DNA of 10,789 nucleotides. It comes from CBDUMN01 sp965368335. Lineage in GTDB: Bacteria; Pseudomonadota; Alphaproteobacteria; Rhodospirillales; JAPHRK01. Positions 1 to 6,277 of this stretch are shown here, piece after piece. Under the pieces are notes generated by a model that saw only the letters and a program-made list of their open reading frames with translations, was not told the DNA's origin and did not search any database. How positions within the stretch are numbered: position 1 is the first letter of the stretch; every line of letters begins with the position of its first letter. A program made the translations under genes and the position numbers. The stretch lies in the NCBI GenBank assembly GCA_965368335.1, contig CBDUMN010000108.1, positions 1 to 10,789 of the forward strand. Reading direction: 5' to 3'.

Positions 1-1
1 T

Positions 2-787
2 TTTAGCGCTGAGCGGTCTTCCTTGCCTATGGGGCATTCGGGCGGCGGTTTTGGTGGGCCTTGTTCCCGGCCGCAAACGACGATGCCGCGCGGCGTGGCG
101 GAATCGGCGGCCAGCTATCACGCGCCCTTACCCAATCTGGATACGCCCATGGAGGCTCGGTCGGTGGGTGAGATGGAGCCTGTGGTGCAGGAGGGGGGCG
201 TGTCAGAATACCCCCTGGGCGTGGCGCGCGGTCAGGTCCATGAAACCTACATCGTCGCCCAGACGGCGGACGGCTTGGTCATTGTCGATCAGCACGCCGC
301 CCATGAGCGTCTGGTTCACGAGCGTATCCAGGCGGCCTTGGTCGAAGGTGGGGTCAAGCGCCAGGGGTTGCTGATCCCGGAAGTGGTCGAGTTGGACGAA
401 CCCGCCGTTGATCGTCTACTAACCCGCGCCGATGAACTGGCAGAGCTGGGGTTGGTGATCGAGTCTTTCGGGCCGGGCACGGTGGCGGTGCGCGAAACGC
501 CTGCCTTGCTGGGTGAAACAGACGTCAAAGGACTGATCCGCGATCTGGCCGACGATCTCGCCGAATTCGACGAAACCCTGGCCTTGCGTGAGAAGCTTTC
601 CGACGTTTGCGCCTCCATGGCCTGCCACGGCAGCGTCCGCGCCGGGCGGCGGCTCAACGCCCAGGAAATGAATGCGCTGCTGCGTCAGATGGAGCAAATG
701 CCCCATTCCGGCCAGTGCAGCCACGGCCGCCCCACCTATGTAGAGCTTAAACTGGCCGATATCGAAAAGCTGTTTGGCCGCCGTTAA
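2..787 (+). CDS. mutL: DNA mismatch repair protein MutL, C-terminal part (5' end outside window)
   Basis: MutL couples mismatch recognition by MutS to strand incision and excision. The reading frame is open from the left edge to a TAA at 785-787, so this is the 3' part of a longer gene; the TTG at 23 is not the true start. Visible are the low-complexity linker (about the first 75 residues) and then the whole C-terminal dimerisation/endonuclease domain beginning near YPLGVARGQVHETYIV. The segment DQHAAHERLVHE fits the metal-binding endonuclease signature DQHA-x2-E-x4-E. Further on, ACHGSVRAGRRL and QCSHGRPTYVEL match the conserved cysteine- and CxHGRP-containing motifs of nicking MutL proteins. 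By family knowledge this means an incising MutL as in bacteria without MutH, rather than the E. coli type. The N-terminal GHKL ATPase domain is not in the window. The stop codon overlaps the stop of the convergent FecR-domain gene. Identification is firm. Confidence 0.96.
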   Translation, partial: FSAERSSLPMGHSGGGFGGPCSRPQTTMPRGVAESAASYHAPLPNLDTPMEARSVGEMEPVVQEGGVSEYPLGVARGQVHETYIVAQTADGLVIVDQHAAHERLVHERIQAALVEGGVKRQGLLIPEVVELDEPAVDRLLTRADELAELGLVIESFGPGTVAVRETPALLGETDVKGLIRDLADDLAEFDETLALREKLSDVCASMACHGSVRAGRRLNAQEMNALLRQMEQMPHSGQCSHGRPTYVELKLADIEKLFGRR

Positions 788-1404
788 TTCTCGCTAAATG
801 TGATGGTCGCGAAGGCGCGCGTCCGTTTGTCGTCGCTCCAGGCGCCCGGCGCTTCCGGTTTGGCGTCGGGCGAAGCAATGTCAGTGCCTTGGTTCGGTTT
901 GAGGATGACGCTTCCGCCCGGATTGCGCACTTCGATCTCCCCATCGAGCAACAGGACCGAAAACGGATCGTCCAGCGGGCCGCCCCAGAAGGTGGTGCCT
1001 CTAATGCCGATGGTCGCGAAGGGGGTCGATACCCGGTAGCGTTCCGGGGCCACTTTGGCGACCGTTCCCGTAACCAGCAAAAATGCGCCCTTGAGTAGTT
1101 CCATATTTCCCGCTTCCGTTCCGGGTGTCAGGTCCAACTCGGAGATAATGAATTCCGCATCGCCGCCCAGGGTCAGGCTGCTGTCATCGAGTAGAGACAC
1201 TTCAAGCCGGGCGTCCGGGCCGGTAACGAGACGGTCGTTGTTAAATACCGGATCGCCTGAGTTTAAGGCGCGGGTTCCTTGCGGTGTGACGGCTTGGGCT
1301 GTCGCCTGGAGGCGGACGACCTTGCCGATGGGGTCGGCGGCCTGGACGGTTGCCGACGATAAACTCAAAGACATAAATGCCAATAAGATACAGATAAAGC
1401 GCAA
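784..1404 (-). CDS. Secreted FecR-domain protein
   Basis: This is a small exported protein built around one FecR domain (PF04773 type). From the TTG start it has 206 residues: a hydrophobic signal peptide at about 2-20, with a likely cleavage after VQA before ADP, then the domain at roughly 25-170. Hallmarks are SSLTLGGDAEFIISEL and especially STPFATIGIRGTTF, the conserved segment of FecR-like proteins. There is no N-terminal anti-sigma region and no internal membrane helix, so it is not a classical TonB-linked sigma regulator; standalone periplasmic FecR proteins are common and mostly uncharacterised. Start choice: an ATG lies 12 bases upstream at 1416 but has no ribosome site, whereas a perfect GGAGG lies five bases before the TTG at 1404. 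The ATG version would put two acidic residues (MEDS) before the signal peptide. Convergent with mutL, with overlapping stops. Its role is unknown; an envelope or polysaccharide-binding role is speculation. Confidence 0.85.
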   Translation of the reverse strand: MRFICILLAFMSLSLSSATVQAADPIGKVVRLQATAQAVTPQGTRALNSGDPVFNNDRLVTGPDARLEVSLLDDSSLTLGGDAEFIISELDLTPGTEAGNMELLKGAFLLVTGTVAKVAPERYRVSTPFATIGIRGTTFWGGPLDDPFSVLLLDGEIEVRNPGGSVILKPNQGTDIASPDAKPEAPGAWSDDKRTRAFATITFSEN

Positions 1405-1406
1405 AG

Positions 1407-1415
1407 AATCCTCCA
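1407..1415 (-). promoter_or_regulatory. Strong Shine-Dalgarno deciding a TTG start
   Basis: Read on the minus strand, the bases just before the TTG at 1404 contain GGAGG at 1414-1410, followed by ATTCT. This is a near-ideal ribosome site with five-base spacing. It lies inside the longer ATG-started reading frame, which argues that translation starts at the TTG rather than the ATG at 1416. Confidence 0.6.
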
Positions 1416-1445
1416 TTGCCGGTCAGGACGATATTTCAATATAGG
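1416..1445 (+). promoter_or_regulatory. Candidate promoter for the methyltransferase-like gene
   Basis: TTGCCG (1416-1421) and TATAGG (1440-1445) are 18 bases apart, which would place the transcript start near 1452, just ahead of the ATG at 1469. Between them sits a small perfect inverted repeat, ATATT-TC-AATAT at 1431-1442, in an otherwise short divergent gap that must also hold the promoter of the FecR-domain gene. The match to a housekeeping sigma-70 site is only moderate, so this is a weak call by eye. Confidence 0.3.
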
Positions 1446-1468
1446 AATTCGAAGGCTAGGATGCCCGA

Positions 1469-2254
1469 ATGATTCTCGAATGGTTGAAATTCGTCACGAC
1501 TCCTTGCCCCAAGCATATCCGAAAACTGGGATATTTGCGGGAGTTGATCGGCATCGAGTCCCGCTTTAAACGGATTCCAGGGAACTGGCAGTCCCATCTC
1601 GACAATTCCAAGCGGATCATTCTGGAGGCTGCGGACTCTTGCGAAAGAAAACACCGCGTCTTGGTGATTGGCACCGGCCTTTGGCATGACGTCCCGGTGG
1701 ATGCTCTTTGCGAGCGCTTCAAGCATGTTACCTTCGCCGATATTTTCCACCTGCCCGTCATGGTCGCCAAGGCCGCGCGATACCCAAACCTCAAACTGGC
1801 CCAGATCGACATAACCGAAATGGCCGAGCCGTTGTATGAAGCGGTTCAGGCCAAGCAACCGGCGCCGGATATCAAACCCACGGTTTTTCACGACGGGGAT
1901 GTCGATTTGGTGGTTTCGCTCAATGTCTGGTCTCAATTGCCGGTTTTGCTCAAAGAATATCTCGAACGAAAAACCAAGATGACGCCGCATGAGCTCGAGG
2001 CCTTCAGCCAAAACCTCATTGCCCGGCATATGGAATACCTGAAAGGGTTTAAAGGGCGGGTTTGTCTGATTTCCGACGTGCGGCGCGAAACCGTGATTGA
2101 TGGCGAGGTGACCTATAGCCGCGACACTCTGCTCGGCAACCCTCACCCGGAACCCGATGAGACCTGGATTTGGGACTTGGCGCCCCGCCCCGAGCAAGAC
2201 CCCCACGCCGATATTCGGTTGGTGGTCAATGCCTGGAGAAACTTGAAAAAGTAG
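1469..2254 (+). CDS. Uncharacterised protein with Rossmann / methyltransferase-like core
   Basis: I do not recognise a named family. The 261-residue protein shows an alternating strand pattern resembling class I SAM-dependent methyltransferases. KHRVLVIGTG (62-71) looks like motif I. VTFADIF (87-93) ends in an acidic residue where the second strand normally holds one that binds the SAM ribose. DVDLVVSLNVWSQLPV (144-159) resembles the motif IV region, and GRVCLISDV (196-204) a later strand. The glycine loop is IGTG rather than the usual GxGxG, so cofactor binding is uncertain. There is no signal peptide and no membrane helix. AGGA lies seven bases before the ATG, supporting this start. The flavin-reductase-family gene follows after 14 bases with its own ribosome site, so the two are probably co-transcribed. 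A 256-residue antisense frame covers most of the gene; the plus-strand frame is preferred because of its fold-like strand pattern and ribosome site. Confidence 0.75.
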   Translation: MILEWLKFVTTPCPKHIRKLGYLRELIGIESRFKRIPGNWQSHLDNSKRIILEAADSCERKHRVLVIGTGLWHDVPVDALCERFKHVTFADIFHLPVMVAKAARYPNLKLAQIDITEMAEPLYEAVQAKQPAPDIKPTVFHDGDVDLVVSLNVWSQLPVLLKEYLERKTKMTPHELEAFSQNLIARHMEYLKGFKGRVCLISDVRRETVIDGEVTYSRDTLLGNPHPEPDETWIWDLAPRPEQDPHADIRLVVNAWRNLKK

Positions 2255-2268
2255 GAAGGGAAACGATC

Positions 2269-2883
2269 ATGTTTTATCAAACGAACGGCCCGCATGGCCT
2301 GCCGCACGACCCCTTCAAAAGCTGTATCGTCCCGAGGCCAATCGGTTGGATTTCGACGGTCGCCAAAGACGGTACGATTAACCTTGCTCCCTTTAGTTTT
2401 TTCAATGGGGTCGCCTCGGACCCGCCCATGGTGATGTTCTCGATCAATGGCCGTCAGTCTCACGGAGGGGATAAAGACACGCTGACCAACTGCATCGAAA
2501 CCCGCGAGTTCGTCGTTAACATGGCGACCGAGGCCCTGACCGATCAGATGAATGCATCCTGTGCGCCGGTGGGGCCCGAGGTCAACGAGTTTGAACTGGC
2601 GGGCCTGACGCCCGATCCTTCCCAACTGGTTACGCCGCCGCGCGTCGCCGAAAGCCCGGTTCAGATGGAGTGCGCGGTCCATGAGGTGATCGACCTGCCC
2701 TGCACCATCGAGAACAGCCGCAACGCCATGGTGCTTGGCACGGTGTTGGGCATTCATATCGCCGACGAGGCCCTGACCGATGGCCTGATCGACATCGAGC
2801 GCCTTCGCCCGCTCGCCCGTCTCGGCTATATGGACTACGCCGTGGTCGAAAAGCCCTTCACCCTGAAAAGGCCGAAGAGTTAG
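2269..2883 (+). CDS. Flavin reductase family protein (FMN-binding split barrel)
   Basis: This is a 204-residue cytosolic protein of the flavin-reductase-like family (PF01613 type), which binds FMN in a split barrel and often supplies reduced flavin or acts as an NAD(P)H:flavin oxidoreductase. The diagnostic stretch is at about 21-60: VPRPIGWISTVAKDGTINLA followed by PFSFFNGVASDPPMVMFSI. FVVNMATEALTDQMNASC (81-98) is also typical of the group. The start is the ATG at 2269, preceded by AGGAAGG at good distance. A longer in-frame version beginning at 2170 would run back through the upstream gene and has no ribosome site. It follows the methyltransferase-like gene by 14 bases. Its TAG stop overlaps the TAA stop of the convergent glycosyltransferase gene. 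The actual substrate or partner oxygenase cannot be told from sequence. Confidence 0.9.
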   Translation: MFYQTNGPHGLPHDPFKSCIVPRPIGWISTVAKDGTINLAPFSFFNGVASDPPMVMFSINGRQSHGGDKDTLTNCIETREFVVNMATEALTDQMNASCAPVGPEVNEFELAGLTPDPSQLVTPPRVAESPVQMECAVHEVIDLPCTIENSRNAMVLGTVLGIHIADEALTDGLIDIERLRPLARLGYMDYAVVEKPFTLKRPKS

Positions 2884-4301
2884 CGCTCTTCTTTTTTGTT
2901 CTCCAGATAGAACCGAATCAACTCGCCGGCATCGGGGTGGAGGAGGTCGTTGCCGGGGCGGGGGGATGAGGTGATGGCCTCCATATAGCCGGTTGCTGTC
3001 TGGTGCCAGGTGTAACGCTGAAACACCATGTCGTGGGCCTTTTCGGCGATGGTTTTATGGTCGTTCATGCCCCGCACCAGGCCAACCGCAATGTCTTCGG
3101 GATCGAATGGGTCGACGAGAACGCCGGTGCCGTATTTAAAAATTTCCGATGGGCCGCCATTTTTCGTGACGACGGGAACCAACCCGCAGGCTGCCGCTTC
3201 GATGGGGGCCAGACCGAAGGGTTCGTAAAACGCGGTCAGGGCGAAGACCGAGCCGCGGGAGGCGAAAATCCGGTAGGCCGTCGCCAAGTCCTGTTGGGAG
3301 GGGAGGTTGAGAAAAACCGTCCGTTCCTTGATGCCGCTTTGCTCGATGGTGTCGAGGATGGGGCGCAGGACGGCGCGCTCAGCCGTCGGCAGATTGGCGA
3401 TCTGGCTAAACGGATCGTCGATGCCGCGTACGCAAATGGCTAGCTTGGCGCGGTTGCGGAGCGCCTCGGATTTGGCGAAGGCGTCAACTACGCCTTGAAT
3501 GTTTTTCTTCTCATCCAAGCGGCTCGACACGAGCACATAGGGGATGCCGTTGGGGCCGAGTTTTTCATGGAGTTTGGCTTCGAATGCTGCATCGTCGGGA
3601 CGAGAGCGGGCCGAGAAAATGCGCGTATTCACCCCCGGCGTCTGCACACGGAAAGTATGCGGCGTATTGACGTCCACCGCGCCGGAATAGAGCGGGTGGG
3701 AATACTGCTCGTAGCGTTCCTGTTCGGTCGAGGTGATGATCCGATGGGCGCGGCGCATACTCATGCGCTCGGCGGCAATCCGCTGGGCGAAGGCATAGCG
3801 GTCCTGCATCGTATCCATGTTGTCGAGGGAGGTTCCCAGCTTATCGAGCTTTTGTGCGCCAAGCGAATGACCGGTGAAGGTAAAGCCGATACCGGTCTTG
3901 GCCTGGGCGAGAACCGCGCAATAGCCGCCGTCGCCGTAGTGGGCGGTGAAGAAGTCGGGAACCTTGTCATAGCCCACATAGTATTCGAGCATGTTGTCGA
4001 CGAATTCGGGCAGATGCGGCCAGAGGTGTTCTTTGCCGAGAAATACATCGCCGCCACAGGGAAAACGCAGAATTCTGATGCGGTCTTCGTAGCCCGGATA
4101 GCTGTCTTTGTCTTCGGCGAACTCGGGCCAGGCGTCGTCGCGGATGCGCCGGGTGACGATATCGACCTTGTGTCCCATATCGGCCATGGCGATGGCCGTT
4201 TCTTTCACATAAACCAACTGCCCGCCGAAGTCCGGGTGCTCCGTCAGGTAGGAGTCGGCCGGATCGAAGTTGCCTTGGGGGTTGAGGAAGCAGATATGCA
4301 T
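2880..4301 (-). CDS. GT4 glycosyltransferase, sucrose-phosphate-synthase / mannosylfructose-phosphate-synthase type
   Basis: This is a 473-residue GT-B enzyme expected to transfer a sugar from an NDP-sugar to a sugar phosphate, classically fructose 6-phosphate. The N-terminal half carries the acceptor-side GGQ loop (26-28) followed by YVKETAIAMADMGHKVDIVT, then TGHSLGAQKLDKLG (143-156), a signature of sucrose-phosphate-synthase relatives. The C-terminal half has VLVSSRLDEKKN (256-267) with the phosphate-binding Arg/Lys, and EPFGLAPIEAAACG (360-373), the E-x7-E retaining GT4 motif, followed by TKNGGPSEI. The length matches single-domain bacterial enzymes; the HAD phosphatase domain of some synthases is absent. 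AGAGGAA precedes the ATG by about six bases. The P-loop kinase gene lies 18 bases upstream, so the two form an operon. Donor (UDP-glucose, ADP-glucose or GDP-mannose) and product cannot be fixed from sequence; the linked glgC makes ADP-glucose worth testing. Confidence 0.85.
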   Translation of the reverse strand: MHICFLNPQGNFDPADSYLTEHPDFGGQLVYVKETAIAMADMGHKVDIVTRRIRDDAWPEFAEDKDSYPGYEDRIRILRFPCGGDVFLGKEHLWPHLPEFVDNMLEYYVGYDKVPDFFTAHYGDGGYCAVLAQAKTGIGFTFTGHSLGAQKLDKLGTSLDNMDTMQDRYAFAQRIAAERMSMRRAHRIITSTEQERYEQYSHPLYSGAVDVNTPHTFRVQTPGVNTRIFSARSRPDDAAFEAKLHEKLGPNGIPYVLVSSRLDEKKNIQGVVDAFAKSEALRNRAKLAICVRGIDDPFSQIANLPTAERAVLRPILDTIEQSGIKERTVFLNLPSQQDLATAYRIFASRGSVFALTAFYEPFGLAPIEAAACGLVPVVTKNGGPSEIFKYGTGVLVDPFDPEDIAVGLVRGMNDHKTIAEKAHDMVFQRYTWHQTATGYMEAITSSPRPGNDLLHPDAGELIRFYLENKKEER

Positions 4302-4319
4302 AGACGATTCCTCTAAGGG

Positions 4320-4979
4320 CTAGACGGTGGGGAGGGCGGTTGAAACCGAGTAGTCTTCGGCGATGATCAGGTCGGCGCGGGCCTTATGGGCCGAAATAAT
4401 CCCGTGCTCGATTTCCAGAACCCGGTCGATGAAGGCGTCCAACTCGGAGGCGTCGCGGTTGCGTTTTTCCCGGTGTTTGCGGGTTTGCCGGTAGTCGCGG
4501 TCGATGAAAGCGCGGTGGCGCGCCGCGTCGATTAAGGTGGTGTAGGTCCCTTCTGCGATGATCACCCGGGCGTCGCCGGTTTCCAGAATTTCCGAATAGA
4601 CGGCGTCATCGGCGTAATCGACCAGCGGCTTCTCTATTTTTTCCGCGCCCTCGATAAAGGCCCGCATATGTTCGTCCATCAAGTCGATCCGAACCTCTTG
4701 GGGGCCGACCCAGCCGATGTCAGCGCGTCTCGTTTTGTCGTTGGTCTTGGGCGGGTGGATGAAATAGTCGTCCTGCTGCAGGATGACCGCCTTAATTCCC
4801 TCGGCTGCCAGGGCGTCGGCCAAGGCCGCCGCCGTCTCGGATTTTCCGCTGCCCGATTCACCAGCCACGGTAACGCCGATGCGCCCTGGGATAGCTTCAA
4901 GTGTTTGGCATACGATGGGGGCAATGGCCGCCGCCGCTTTGCGGTGATGGGGTTCGATAACGATGGAATCGCCGCGCAC
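4320..4979 (-). CDS. Uridine-kinase-like P-loop kinase
   Basis: This is a 219-residue cytosolic P-loop protein resembling the uridine kinase / phosphoribulokinase superfamily. Seen directly: Walker A GESGSGKS at 40-47, LQQDDYF at 67-73 corresponding to the D-x-(F/Y) substrate-site region of uridine kinases, VIIAEGTYT at 139-147 as the Walker-B-like strand and EG motif, and a basic lid-like stretch RQTRKHREKRNRD at 164-176. There is no accessory uracil phosphoribosyltransferase domain. The start is GTG at 4979, supported by AAAAGGAGGG (4986-4995 on the minus strand) six bases ahead; the gene opens a divergent intergenic region. It is the first gene of an operon with the sucrose-phosphate-synthase-like gene. 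That linkage makes a sugar, nucleoside or sugar-like substrate plausible, but the substrate is unknown and true uridine kinase activity is not established. Confidence 0.8.
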   Translation of the reverse strand: MRGDSIVIEPHHRKAAAAIAPIVCQTLEAIPGRIGVTVAGESGSGKSETAAALADALAAEGIKAVILQQDDYFIHPPKTNDKTRRADIGWVGPQEVRIDLMDEHMRAFIEGAEKIEKPLVDYADDAVYSEILETGDARVIIAEGTYTTLIDAARHRAFIDRDYRQTRKHREKRNRDASELDAFIDRVLEIEHGIISAHKARADLIIAEDYSVSTALPTV

Positions 4980-4985
4980 TGCAGG

Positions 4986-4995
4986 CCCTCCTTTT
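4986..4995 (-). promoter_or_regulatory. Shine-Dalgarno fixing the GTG start of the kinase
   Basis: On the minus strand the sequence reads AAAAGGAGGG, six bases before the GTG at 4979-4977. It is one of the strongest ribosome sites in the window and makes the non-ATG start convincing. Confidence 0.7.
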
Positions 4996-5093
4996 AGATT
5001 TTTGTTTTTCGCTCGATAAAAAGCGTCGGATCTTAGAATTCGCGGGGCAATGGTTGGATTTCCTACCTTTCGTGTATATCCCGGTGTGTCCCG

Positions 5094-5145
5094 GCGGTCA
5101 AATAACGCCTTATCGAAAAACCTTTAAGACAAACCGCTTGACCGC
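5094..5145. repeat. 8-bp inverted repeat flanking 36 bases, possible operator
   Basis: GCGGTCAA at 5094-5101 and TTGACCGC at 5138-5145 are perfect reverse complements. The second arm contains the TTGACC that would serve as the -35 element for the rightward HIT-superfamily gene, and it is itself part of a direct repeat ACCGCTT / ACCGCTT (5133-5139 and 5141-5147). The arrangement, two separated half-sites with one on a -35 box in a divergent promoter region, suits a transcription-factor operator but could be chance. The rest of the 202-base gap (4980-5181) is A+T-richer than the genes and shows no clear small gene. Confidence 0.35.
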
Positions 5146-5167
5146 TTTGCCCGTCCTTCCCTAATAA
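5138..5167 (+). promoter_or_regulatory. Candidate sigma-70-like promoter of the HIT-superfamily gene
   Basis: TTGACC (5138-5143) and TAATAA (5162-5167) are separated by 18 bases within the A+T-rich end of the intergenic region. Transcription would begin near 5174. That leaves only about eight leader bases before the ATG at 5182, or roughly 40 before the in-frame ATGs at 5215 and 5218. Confidence 0.45.
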
Positions 5168-5181
5168 AATTATATCGAAGG

Positions 5182-6267
5182 ATGGCAGAGGGTTTAAACG
5201 ATCCTCCGGGACGAATGATGCTGGATTTCATCGAGAGTTACGATACCGCCTGGGCCGATCTGAATGCGCTGCTTTGGAAAACCGAAGCAACCAACGGTTT
5301 GGCGCGGGCTATTTCGCAGCTTGAATACAATCAAAAACAGACCGGTTTTATCAAAGACTGCCTGGTTAATGTCAGGCGTTATGTCTTTCCCCACCCCGAC
5401 GACCCGGTGAAACAATTTCGCATTCAGTTCAACGCCAAACGCCTGGAGCGTTTTAACGGCAATGGCGTGAGTGAGGCGCCCGGCGATATGGAAGTGGCAA
5501 ACGGCGGCTGTTTTTTGTGCCGGGAGAACATCCGATGGCAGCAACAGGGGGCGGAGCTTGGCTATGCGCTCGATGTCAACGGAAAGCCTTTTCACGCCTG
5601 GATGAACCCCTTTCCCCTGATGCCCGGCCATGTGGTTATCGCTTCGGCTTTGCATGAGACACAGGATTGGGAATTCGGCCCCGAAGGGGGGCAGACGTTG
5701 GGCGGCCTGATTGCCGACCTGACCCGTTTAGCCGAACGGATGCCGGGCTTTGTCGGGTTCTATAACGGGGTCAATGCGGGTGCGTCCATTCCCGGCCATT
5801 TGCATTTTCAGTTTTTCCGTCGCCCGGATGACTACCCAATTTTCCCGCTGGAGCTTCGTTTGTTGGGGCATGCGTCACATGGCGATAAACCGGCAATTGG
5901 GGCCAGTTATCCTTTGCCGGTGATCAAATGGAACGGTAGTGCGGCAACCATTGTTCCTCTGGCGACACGCTGGATACGAGAGTGGGCTGAGCGGAACGCC
6001 CGCCGGATGGAACAGATGACGGGCAACCTGATCGTGACGACCAGTTGCGAAGGCGATGTGACGCTTTATTTCGTGCCGCGCCACCGCAAGCGCGCCAAAA
6101 GCGAAGGGCTGTCGGGCCTGATTGGTGGGCTCGAGGTGATGGGTGAACTGGTCTTGTCGAGCCCTGAGGAGGAAGCGCGGATCGCCAGCGGCGAGATCGA
6201 CTATTTCTCCATCGAGAAAATCCTCACCGATGTACGGACCCCGCTCTACGACGAATGGGACGTTTAG
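5182..6267 (+). CDS. GalT/HIT-superfamily nucleotidyltransferase or NDP-sugar phosphorylase-like protein
   Basis: The protein has up to 361 residues. The core VGFYNGVNAGASIPGHLHFQFF (about 191-212) holds an H-x-H-x-Q site (H206, H208, Q210). In the GalT / Ap4A phosphorylase / GDP-glucose phosphorylase branch of the HIT superfamily the middle histidine is the nucleophile that carries NMP. CFLCREN (110-116) gives a C-x2-C pair like the zinc site of such proteins, and FHAWMNPFPLMPGHVVIAS (137-155) is the matching strand region. It would therefore split or transfer nucleotides from an NDP-sugar or dinucleotide; it may belong to the group annotated as DUF4922, which I recall but could not check. 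The location between glgC and the sugar-phosphate glycosyltransferase suggests an NDP-hexose substrate. The start is uncertain: the ATG at 5182 has AAGG directly against it, while the ATGs at 5215/5218 follow a weak GGGA and suit the predicted promoter better. Convergent with glgC, 10 bases apart. Confidence 0.78.
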   Translation: MAEGLNDPPGRMMLDFIESYDTAWADLNALLWKTEATNGLARAISQLEYNQKQTGFIKDCLVNVRRYVFPHPDDPVKQFRIQFNAKRLERFNGNGVSEAPGDMEVANGGCFLCRENIRWQQQGAELGYALDVNGKPFHAWMNPFPLMPGHVVIASALHETQDWEFGPEGGQTLGGLIADLTRLAERMPGFVGFYNGVNAGASIPGHLHFQFFRRPDDYPIFPLELRLLGHASHGDKPAIGASYPLPVIKWNGSAATIVPLATRWIREWAERNARRMEQMTGNLIVTTSCEGDVTLYFVPRHRKRAKSEGLSGLIGGLEVMGELVLSSPEEEARIASGEIDYFSIEKILTDVRTPLYDEWDV

Positions 6268-6277
6268 AGCCTATCCC

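Noticed and set aside
1436..2206. 256-residue minus-strand open frame opposite the methyltransferase-like gene
   Set aside because: It shows no recognisable domain, overlaps the FecR gene's upstream region, and the plus-strand frame has a fold-like strand pattern, a ribosome site and an operon partner.
2170..2268. N-terminal extension of the flavin reductase family protein
   Set aside because: It overlaps the end of the upstream gene in another frame, and the ribosome site is directly ahead of the ATG at 2269.
3495..4316. 273-residue plus-strand open frame opposite the GT4 gene
   Set aside because: It is the antisense shadow of a clearly conserved glycosyltransferase, with no motif of its own; long shadows are common at this G+C content.
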